From Nitrospinaceae bacterium (GTDB lineage Bacteria; Nitrospinota; Nitrospinia; Nitrospinales; VA-1), in assembly GCA_029937655.1 (NCBI GenBank), contig JAPYPK010000040.1, positions 1 through 12,749 of the forward strand: a stretch of 12,749 bases of DNA, written 5' to 3'. Below the pieces are notes generated by a model. That model worked only from the letters and a program-made list of their open reading frames with translations. It was not told the DNA's origin and made no database searches. A program made the translations under genes and the position numbers. Below, piece after piece: positions 6,056 through 11,811 of this stretch. How positions within the stretch are numbered: the stretch's first letter is position 1; every line of letters starts with the position of its first letter.

Positions 6056-8275
6056 TCAAAATATATCTTTAATCTTTTTCCACAAGCTTTTTTGATTTAG
6101 TATCTCATCCAATTTCTCCTGCGCTAACGTATTACCTTGCTTTACAGCAAGCTGGAACCACTTCGTTGCTTCTTTGTTGTCCTGTGAAATTCCTTCCCCA
6201 TTGGAATACATTAACCCCAGCTTATATTGGGCATCAGCATCCCCCTGTTCTGCGGCAAGGCGATACAACTTACTAGCCGCCTCGTAATTTTTTAAAACTC
6301 CATCCCCTTCATAATACATTGACGCTAAGGTGGTTTGCGCTTGAATTAAACCTTGGTCCGCCGCAAGACGGTACCACTTGCTTGCTTGTATAGGGTCTTT
6401 ATCTACACCTTTCCCTTGGGCGTACATCAAACCTAGATTATATTGTGCTTTAGTAAGTTCTTGGTCAGCTGCCAGACGATACCATCTGACTGCTTCCTTA
6501 AAATCCTGCGAAACTCCTTGTCCATTCTCAAACATCATCCCTAAATTAATTTGTGCCTCCGCAACACCTTTATCTGCAAGCTCAAAAAATAATTGATATG
6601 CGATGTCAAATTCATTTTTATTGAATGCATTTAAAGCAGTATGAAAACTATCCGATGCGCTTAAGTCATTACGGGTGTCATCAGAGGTGATATTGGCAGG
6701 ATTGTTCTCGGACTCCATGAAGCTTGATTGTGGGTTTTCCCGCGGTTTGTTTTTGAGAAGAAAGTTTAATTTTTCTTGGGCTTTGGTGAGGCCCTGGTCT
6801 GCTGCAAGTCGATACCACCGGACTGCTTCCTTAAAATCCTGCGAAACTCCTTGTCCATTCTCAAACATCATCCCTAAATTAATTTGTGCCTCCGCAACAC
6901 CTTTATCTGCAAGCTCAAAAAATAATTGATATGCGATGTCAAATTCATTTTTATTGAATGCATTTAAAGCAGTATGAAAATGATCTGAATCATTGATATA
7001 ATCGCCGACTCCAGTAGATGTTTCCTCACTGTAACGCGCCCCATCAAAAGCATCTCCCTGAGAAAAAGTGCTACTGGTATCCGGTCCTGCAGGATTAACG
7101 TTAGAGCTAACTGTGTTTTCTTGCAAATCCCCCTTTTTTTTATTTAAAACTAGATCTAGTTTTTCTTGCGCTTTAGCAATCCCTTGGTCTGCGGCAAGTT
7201 GATACCACTTCGCTGCTTTTTGAGCATCTATTGGTACACCTTTCCCTTTTTCATACACCCACCCCAAATTGGTTTGGGCTTTGCCATCTCCTTGTTCTGC
7301 AGCAAGGGTCCACCACTTAATCGCTTTACTATCATCCTTTACAACACCCTTTCCTTTAGCGTACATCAGTCCCAGGTTGTACTGAGCTTTAGAAACACCT
7401 TGTTCCGCGAGCTGTAAAAACAACTGATGTGCACTCTCAAAATCTTCCTTATTAAATGCATTTAGTCCGTCTTGAAAATTTTTAGCATTTAAATAAAATG
7501 AATTGTCAGTCAACCCTTTAGGAGAATCTTGCGTTTTATTTTCTATCTTTTCCTTTGAGAACAAATTTAATTTTTCTTGTGCTTTAGCAATCCCTTGGTC
7601 TGAGGCAAGTTGATACCATTTCGTTGCTTTTTCAACATCTATTGGTACACCTTTCCCTTTCTCATACACCCACCCTAAATTGGTTTGGGCTTTTCCATTG
7701 CCTTGTTCTGCAGCAAGCGTCCACCATTTAATCGCTTTACTATAATCTTTTACAACACCCTTTCCTTTCGCGTACATCAGTCCCAGGTTGTACTGGTCTT
7801 TAGCAATACCTTGTTCTGCTAACTGTAAAAGCAACTGATGCGCGGTCTTATAATCATCCTTGTTCAATGGATTTAGTCCATCTTGAAAATTCTCAGCATT
7901 TAGGTTAAAAGAATTATCAACCAACCCTTTAGGAGTATCTTTCGATTTATTTATAACCTTTTTCTTTGAGAGTGAATTTAATTTTTCTACTGCTTTTGCA
8001 TGATCTTGGTCCGCCGCAAGACTAAACCATTTCTTTGCTTTTCTGTGATTTTGCTTGACCCCATTCCCCTTTTCGTACATTACCCCTAAGTTGTATTGAG
8101 CTTGAGCAAATCCTTTGTCAGCCAATGGAATCATTAACTGGTACGAAGTTTTATAATCTGCTCTATTGTAAGCGTCCACAGCATCTTGGTATTCATCAAT
8201 CACGGCAATTGAAGGGCTACCAAAAAATAACAAAAAAATGATCGTAAGAGTAAATGTTAGGTTTTTTCTATTCAT
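6056..8275 (-). CDS. Secreted Sel1-repeat (SLR) protein
   Basis: The frame is open from 8380 (774 codons), but the ATG at 8275 (residue 36 of the long frame, 739 residues) is chosen. It starts MNRKNLTFTLTIIFLLFFG, a clear signal peptide with likely cleavage near SIA. The mature part holds about ten Sel1-like repeats of roughly 36 residues, with the pattern A-x-x-G-x-x-x-A-Q-x-N-L-G-x-M-Y-x-x-G-x-G-V. In the long-frame numbering they begin near 87, 188, 224, 325, 361, 491, 601, 638, 673 and 710. Groups are separated by polar, Ser/Asn/Lys-rich linkers, and each group opens with a non-canonical helical hairpin such as TALNAFNKNEFDIAYQLF. Sel1 arrays form alpha-solenoids that bind proteins, often in the periplasm or at the surface. 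No catalytic domain is visible. The C-terminus is basic (LWKKIKDIF). The coding sequence contains long internal duplications, listed separately. Confidence 0.85.
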   Translation of the reverse strand: MNRKNLTFTLTIIFLLFFGSPSIAVIDEYQDAVDAYNRADYKTSYQLMIPLADKGFAQAQYNLGVMYEKGNGVKQNHRKAKKWFSLAADQDHAKAVEKLNSLSKKKVINKSKDTPKGLVDNSFNLNAENFQDGLNPLNKDDYKTAHQLLLQLAEQGIAKDQYNLGLMYAKGKGVVKDYSKAIKWWTLAAEQGNGKAQTNLGWVYEKGKGVPIDVEKATKWYQLASDQGIAKAQEKLNLFSKEKIENKTQDSPKGLTDNSFYLNAKNFQDGLNAFNKEDFESAHQLFLQLAEQGVSKAQYNLGLMYAKGKGVVKDDSKAIKWWTLAAEQGDGKAQTNLGWVYEKGKGVPIDAQKAAKWYQLAADQGIAKAQEKLDLVLNKKKGDLQENTVSSNVNPAGPDTSSTFSQGDAFDGARYSEETSTGVGDYINDSDHFHTALNAFNKNEFDIAYQLFFELADKGVAEAQINLGMMFENGQGVSQDFKEAVRWYRLAADQGLTKAQEKLNFLLKNKPRENPQSSFMESENNPANITSDDTRNDLSASDSFHTALNAFNKNEFDIAYQLFFELADKGVAEAQINLGMMFENGQGVSQDFKEAVRWYRLAADQELTKAQYNLGLMYAQGKGVDKDPIQASKWYRLAADQGLIQAQTTLASMYYEGDGVLKNYEAASKLYRLAAEQGDADAQYKLGLMYSNGEGISQDNKEATKWFQLAVKQGNTLAQEKLDEILNQKSLWKKIKDIF
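6488..6647 (-). repeat. 160-bp exact direct repeat, C-terminal copy
   Basis: Every base of this stretch is identical to 6821-6980, by direct comparison. It encodes the linker-proximal hairpin and most of one Sel1 repeat (about residues 578-631 in the long-frame numbering, containing TALNAFNKNEF and NLGMMFENGQGV). The two copies are offset by 333 bases, exactly 111 codons, so the frame is kept. Just beyond the ends the copies still resemble each other but have diverged. Confidence 0.95.
6821..6980 (-). repeat. 160-bp exact direct repeat, N-terminal copy
   Basis: This is the partner of 6488-6647. It encodes about residues 467-520 of the long frame. The absence of even synonymous differences over 160 bases, beside clearly diverged neighbouring repeats, points to a recent duplication or gene conversion. 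In this copy the repeat continues as AADQG, while in the other it continues as AADQE. Confidence 0.95.
7118..7939 (-). repeat. Tandem pair of 411-bp units (137 codons each) in the Sel1 gene
   Basis: Unit 1 (7529-7939) and unit 2 (7118-7528) are adjacent and offset by 411 bases; for instance, the same CAACCCTTTAGGAG string occurs at 7511 and 7922. Each encodes a linker starting D-T/S-P-K-G-L, a hairpin with NFQDGLN, and two Sel1 repeats that share GLMYAKGKGVVKD, KWWTLAAEQG, NLGWVYEKGKGVPID and GIAKAQEKL. The units have diverged at many scattered bases, so this duplication is older than the 160-bp one. The unit edges are approximate: similarity fades in the last 8 or so codons of unit 2. Confidence 0.85.
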
Positions 8276-8712
8276 TTTTTTACAATTTACGCGCTTAGCC
8301 AGGCATATGAAACCCAGATGTTCTTTGTCACACTGAGAATATTTTAGAGAATCTAATAGTAATTTAAATTTTCGTCTCACTCATTTTGATTTAAATGAAG
8401 AATCTTTATCTGTTGTGATATTAACTTAGTTCTTTAGCGACATATGTCCATGAAATATAAAGTAATGATCAATGGAATTGTCATCCGTGCAAAATAAAGC
8501 CTACGTTAGCTCCGGGGATTATTTTTTATAGATCTATGTCTTATCCTAATACTTTGATTAGAAATAATTAAATTCATTCTATTATAAAATCAATTTAGCC
8601 GTATAATTTTTTATATTGGACTTTCATACTATAGTCCTTTATTTGTCAAATAGTTATTTGGTATGATGCTATGTCCTACTGCGTACTCAATTTTTGAAAG
8701 AACATCCTTCTA
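8276..8712. other. Gene-poor divergent spacer between the Sel1 and HAD genes
   Basis: This is the longest non-coding stretch in the window (437 bases with the chosen Sel1 start). It is strongly AT-rich. The first 105 bases are an open extension of the Sel1 frame that looks non-coding. Toward the Sel1 gene, the minus strand has GTGACA (plus 8326-8331), a weak -35 candidate with no good -10 partner. A short inverted repeat, GGACT/AGTCC with a 10-base loop, lies at 8618-8637. A 17-codon ATG frame at 8444-8497 has no supporting signal. No tRNA or recognisable small RNA was seen. Confidence 0.6.
8659..8667 (+). promoter_or_regulatory. Extended -10 promoter candidate for the HAD-rsmE pair
   Basis: TGGTATGAT matches the extended -10 form TGnTATAAT with one mismatch. 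No good -35 lies at the usual distance, which is typical of extended -10 promoters. A start site near 8674 would give a leader of about 39 bases before the TTG at 8713. Confidence 0.35.
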
Positions 8713-9447
8713 TTGAACTTTCCATATAAAGCGATATTGTTTGATTGGGCTTACACTCTGGTTGATTTGGTTCGTGAGGATGACCGGGTGGCGTTTTTAG
8801 AGTTGATGAATTTTTTAAAAGAAAAAGATGTTAAATTGCCAGAATTTGAATTAATTTTTAGTGAGTACCAAGACCTTTTTTATGGGTTGATTAAAGAATC
8901 ACGTCAAACTCACCGGGAAGCAAATTTTGAAACAGTTTTGCGGTATCTGTTTTTTAAACATGGTATTGAGATTGAGAAAAGATCCTCTTGGAAAGATATA
9001 TTAACGGTTTATTATAAAGTTATTCATGGCGTCAGGCGGGTTTACCCTGATGTGATGAGCACCTTGAAATACTTCAAAGAATCAGGAATACGCATGGGTA
9101 TCATATCCAATACCACTAACCCTCAATTTATTAAAGAGGAGGAGTTGTGTCGGACAGGATTAAGTACATATTTTGAGTTTGCAATTTTTTCTTCAAGTAC
9201 ACCTTATCGTAAACCTCATCCATCTATCTTCAATGCAGCGATTTCAAGGTTAAATTTAGAGGCAGAAAATATTCTTTTTGTTGGCGATGACTTGAAAACT
9301 GATGTGATGGGGGCTCAGTCGGTAGGAATGCAGACAGCTTGGTTGAATCGCGGTCTCTCTGAATTAGTCGAAAATATTACCCCACACTACCAAATCACTA
9401 GTTTGTCAGAACTACTTGTGATAGAACCCCTTGAAATTGCAAATTAA
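8713..9447 (+). CDS. HAD-superfamily hydrolase-like protein with altered motif I
   Basis: The 244-residue protein has the class I HAD layout. Motif I is ILFDWAYTLVD (8-18) with nucleophile D11, followed by a helical cap of about 20-105. Motif II is GIISNTT (129-135, S132), motif III is K167 in YRKPHPSIF, and motif IV is LFVGDDLKTDVMGA (188-201, D192/D193). The second Asp of the usual DxDxT is Ala13, which removes the general acid/base of HAD phosphatases. Phosphonoacetaldehyde hydrolase and haloacid dehalogenases also vary here, so a non-phosphatase reaction is possible. The start is TTG at 8713: an in-frame TGA lies at 8695, no ATG occurs before residue 32, and motif I needs this N-terminus. 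No strong Shine-Dalgarno sequence is present. The stop lies 2 bases before rsmE, so the pair is probably cotranscribed. The substrate is unknown. Confidence 0.85.
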   Translation: MNFPYKAILFDWAYTLVDLVREDDRVAFLELMNFLKEKDVKLPEFELIFSEYQDLFYGLIKESRQTHREANFETVLRYLFFKHGIEIEKRSSWKDILTVYYKVIHGVRRVYPDVMSTLKYFKESGIRMGIISNTTNPQFIKEEELCRTGLSTYFEFAIFSSSTPYRKPHPSIFNAAISRLNLEAENILFVGDDLKTDVMGAQSVGMQTAWLNRGLSELVENITPHYQITSLSELLVIEPLEIAN

Positions 9448-9449
9448 AT

Positions 9450-10190
9450 ATGCACCGGTTTTTCACTGCACCTGAAAATATTACAGATGATAAAGTAATC
9501 ATACGAGGTGCTGACGTACCACATATTCGTACGGTGCTTCGCCTTAAAGGAGGAGATCGCATTCAAGTTTTAGATGGTCTAGGTAATTGTTATACAGTTA
9601 ACCTTACGATTGTTGGGCGGGATCGAATTGAAAGTACCATTTTTTTAAAAGAAGATGCGAGTAATTGTGAGTCCCCCTTAAGGATCTGCCTAGGGCAGGG
9701 AATGGTGAAGGGAACCGGTTTTGATGGTATTGTGCGTAAGTCAGTTGAATTGGGAGTTGATAAAGTTGTGCCAGTTAGTGCAAGTCGATGTATATCAAAA
9801 TTATCTCCAGAGGATGCCGCGAAAAAAATAGATCGGTGGAGTAGAATTGCTAGAGAAGCATCCAAACAATGTGGAAGGAGTAGAGTTCCTGATATTGGAC
9901 CTAAATCAACCACAGTTAAAGATTTTTGCCTTGTTAATCGTGAATCCGATCTAAAGCTTATTTTTTGGGAAGAAGAACTATCACTACGGATTAAGGATTT
10001 GTTACATAGCGATCAACTTAATTCTGTAGCGATTCTTATTGGGCCTGAAGGAGGTTTTTCCTCTACGGAAGTTGAGATTTCAAGAAAATATGGGTTTCAG
10101 TCAGTTTCACTAGGGCCACGTTTGTTAAGAACAGTTACGGCTCCTCTTGCTGCGATTTCTATTCTTCAAAATCGTTGGGGTGACTTGTGA
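9450..10190 (+). CDS. rsmE: 16S rRNA m3U1498 methyltransferase RsmE
   Basis: RsmE uses S-adenosylmethionine to N3-methylate U1498 of 16S rRNA in the assembled 30S subunit. The 246-residue length is typical. The N-terminal PUA-like part begins MHRFFTAPE and includes HIRTVLRLKGGDRI (25-38). The C-terminal SPOUT (trefoil-knot) part includes GQGMVKGTGFDGIVRKSVELG (82-102, in the family QALPKGxKxDxIVxKxxELG), REASKQCGRSRVP (135-147), LIGPEGGFS (196-204) and SLGPRLLRT (220-228). Residue 229 is Val where most members have Glu (LRTETA). The ATG follows the HAD gene's stop by 2 bases, and its own stop is followed by an 89-base gap before scpA. Confidence 0.93.
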   Translation: MHRFFTAPENITDDKVIIRGADVPHIRTVLRLKGGDRIQVLDGLGNCYTVNLTIVGRDRIESTIFLKEDASNCESPLRICLGQGMVKGTGFDGIVRKSVELGVDKVVPVSASRCISKLSPEDAAKKIDRWSRIAREASKQCGRSRVPDIGPKSTTVKDFCLVNRESDLKLIFWEEELSLRIKDLLHSDQLNSVAILIGPEGGFSSTEVEISRKYGFQSVSLGPRLLRTVTAPLAAISILQNRWGDL

Positions 10191-10242
10191 TTTTTTGGTT
10201 TGATTTCATGAAAAATTATAATTTCAATTAGGCGCTTTAGAT

Positions 10243-10270
10243 GATAATTTTTTCTCACTTATATGAGTGA
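10243..10270 (+). promoter_or_regulatory. Possible -10 element and hairpin before scpA
   Basis: GATAAT (10243-10248, 5 of 6 for -10) lies in the rsmE-scpA gap. Just downstream, TCACT/AGTGA (10255-10259, 10266-10270) could form a 5-base-pair hairpin with a 6-base loop, ending 9 bases before the scpA ATG. No convincing -35 accompanies it. scpA may have its own promoter, or may simply be read through from the HAD-rsmE transcript. Confidence 0.25.
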
Positions 10271-10279
10271 TGTGATTTT

Positions 10280-11068
10280 ATGAACTATCAATGTAACCTA
10301 GATGTTTTTGAAGGCCCTTTAGATCTGCTGCTCCATCTTATTAAAGAGCAGAAAATGGATGTCTATGACATTCCCATTGCAGAAGTCACCAGACAATATT
10401 TGACCTACCTTGACCTTTTAAGTGAAATAAACTTGGAAATGGTAGGTGAGTACTTGGTCATGGCTGCTGAGCTTGCAAAAATAAAATCCAGAACACTTCT
10501 TCCAACTCCGGAAACCGAAGAGGATGCATTAGCCGCTGCAGGAGAGGATCCGCGTGCAGAACTGGTGCGTCGCCTGCTTGAATATCAGCGTTATAAGGAA
10601 GCGGCATTTGAGTTGAGGCAAAAGGAATATAACCAGCAACAACTATTTACCCGCACTGGTGAAGTCGTGTTGGACAACTCTGAACAAGAATTGTTGATTG
10701 AGGCTAACGTATTCGATCTGTTAACCGCATTTCAAAAGGTTCTCAAAGAAAAATCTTTCAAAAAAAATTATGAGATTAAGGTTACTACTCTTTCGGTTTC
10801 TGATCGTATTGGTGGTATTTTAGAAATATTAAATGCGTCTGAGAGCGTTACCTTCGATTCATTTTTTACGACTCTTAATACAAAGCAAGAAGTGATAGTT
10901 ACTTTTTTAGCCATTTTAGAGCTTATGCGTATGCAGTTGATTCGCACCCAGCAAACCAGGCAATTTGATGTGATTCGTATATATGCGGCCGTGGATCGTG
11001 AGACTCAGGAAGAAATATTGAAGGAGTTTTACGATGCAGGAGAAAAGGAAATTCCTTTAGTGAAGTAA
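10280..11068 (+). CDS. scpA: Segregation and condensation protein A (kleisin ScpA)
   Basis: ScpA is the kleisin subunit that bridges the SMC dimer and, with ScpB, forms the Smc-ScpAB condensin on the nucleoid. At 262 residues it is of normal size. The N-terminal SMC-neck-binding part has the hallmark FEGPLDLLLHLIKEQKMDVYD (10-30) and IAEVTRQYLTYL (33-44). The helical part has EYLVMAAELAKIKSRTLLP (57-75) and DPRAELVRRLLEYQRYKEAA (90-109). The acidic middle (78-90) is usual. The C-terminal winged helix, which binds the SMC head, is about 183-238, with VIVTFLAILELMRMQLI (205-221). scpB, often the next gene, is not downstream here. The ATG has only a weak ribosome site. Confidence 0.95.
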   Translation: MNYQCNLDVFEGPLDLLLHLIKEQKMDVYDIPIAEVTRQYLTYLDLLSEINLEMVGEYLVMAAELAKIKSRTLLPTPETEEDALAAAGEDPRAELVRRLLEYQRYKEAAFELRQKEYNQQQLFTRTGEVVLDNSEQELLIEANVFDLLTAFQKVLKEKSFKKNYEIKVTTLSVSDRIGGILEILNASESVTFDSFFTTLNTKQEVIVTFLAILELMRMQLIRTQQTRQFDVIRIYAAVDRETQEEILKEFYDAGEKEIPLVK

Positions 11069-11105
11069 AAGATTAGTTGGTTGCAGGTTTATTTTTTGTA
11101 GACTT

Positions 11106-11126
11106 TATAAAATATATTTTTTTATA
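11106..11126. promoter_or_regulatory. AT-only inverted repeat upstream of the secreted protein gene
   Basis: TATAAAA (11106-11112) and TTTTATA (11120-11126) are perfect 7-base inverted arms around a 7-base AT loop. The first arm also resembles a -10 box (TATAAA), and TTGCAG lies at 11081-11086, but the 19-base spacing is poor. The structure could instead end the scpA transcript or shape the leader of the next gene. Confidence 0.25.
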
Positions 11127-11130
11127 CCAC

Positions 11131-11135
11131 AGGAG
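11131..11135 (+). promoter_or_regulatory. Strong ribosome binding site that selects the start at 11145
   Basis: AGGAG is 3 bases before the ATG at 11139, which is too close, and 9 bases before the ATG at 11145, which is workable. The downstream ATG is therefore preferred. It is the only strong Shine-Dalgarno sequence seen in the window. Confidence 0.6.
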
Positions 11136-11144
11136 AAGATGTCG

Positions 11145-11807
11145 ATGCCTAGAGTCAAATCAATAAAACAATTATTGGAGGTTGCTTTATTTATATTTAG
11201 CTTAACTTTATTTTTAACAGTGGCGGAAGCAGCCAAATCTATTGACACCGGTACTTCTCAAGAATGGGCTAATATTGATGGTTTTCGTTCTGCAAAGTTT
11301 GGGTTTAATGAAAGCGCTGTGCTCAAGGCAGTTAAAAAAGATTTTAAAATTAAAGGTAAGGGTGTTTCTCGTGTTGTGAATTCTAACGAAAAAACAATTA
11401 CTCTTTCCATAAATGTTAAAGACTTGTTAGCTGGGAGTGGATCCTCTAAGGTTTTTTATATCCTTGGATATAAGTCGAAAAAATTAATTCATGTAAATGT
11501 TATTTGGGGAAGGTCCGTTGAGAAGAAACCTAAAGCTGAGAAAGTTGTTTCGACTGCAAATCAATTACGAAATTATTTTGCTCAGAAAAGATATCGTAAA
11601 AATGGATTTGCTTTAAATGCTCAGCTTGGAGAAGGGACTATCTTGGTTTTTCAAGGTAAAGATCAAAAGGGCAGGGCGGCACGTTTATTATTAAATAATC
11701 CCAAAAACAAGGACGGGAAAGTTGGGGATAATATAGCGCTTACTCTTTCATACATAGAAAAGCCAGAGAATCCCGATGTGTTTAGAATCAAAGACGGAGA
11801 TTTTTAA
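11145..11807 (+). CDS. Exported protein of unknown function
   Basis: With the preferred ATG the protein has 220 residues; the ATG at 11139 would add two. The N-terminus is basic (PRVKSIK), then hydrophobic (VALFIFSLTLFLTV), then has AEAAK, giving a clear signal peptide with likely cleavage after AEA. The mature protein, numbered from the 11139 ATG, holds two basic, beta-rich segments. The first (46-125) opens with IDGFRSAKFGFNESAVLKAVKKDF; this F-R-S-A-K-F-G pattern with a following helix looks like a small domain often found in exported proteins. The second (136-207) has LRNYFAQKRYRKNGFALNAQ and ends in a beta-rich TLSYIEKP. There is no Cys, membrane anchor or catalytic motif. It converges on the beta-repeat protein gene with only 4 bases between the stops. 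I cannot name a function. Confidence 0.75.
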   Translation: MPRVKSIKQLLEVALFIFSLTLFLTVAEAAKSIDTGTSQEWANIDGFRSAKFGFNESAVLKAVKKDFKIKGKGVSRVVNSNEKTITLSINVKDLLAGSGSSKVFYILGYKSKKLIHVNVIWGRSVEKKPKAEKVVSTANQLRNYFAQKRYRKNGFALNAQLGEGTILVFQGKDQKGRAARLLLNNPKNKDGKVGDNIALTLSYIEKPENPDVFRIKDGDF

Positions 11808-11811
11808 TCTA

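Noticed and set aside
6378..6929. Two plus-strand frames opposite the Sel1 gene that share identical peptide ends
   Set aside because: The shared peptide is just the antisense reading of the exact 160-bp repeat. It is not evidence of two related genes.
6488..7939. CRISPR-like or transposon-like repeats
   Set aside because: The repeats are long, in frame and inside one protein gene. They lack short regular spacers, terminal inverted repeats or a transposase.
8276..8380. N-terminal extension of the Sel1 frame to the ATG at 8380
   Set aside because: The added 35 residues precede a well-formed signal peptide, which would then be internal. The ATG at 8275 places the signal at the N-terminus.
8444..8497. 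Seventeen-codon ATG frame in the spacer
   Set aside because: It is too short, has no ribosome site and has no recognisable peptide; chance frames of this size are common.
8713..9447. Phosphonoacetaldehyde hydrolase, suggested by FDWA in motif I
   Set aside because: The family's following G-T-T-V-D is not matched (Y-T-L-V-D here), I cannot place its cap-domain Schiff-base Lys, and no phosphonate genes are nearby.
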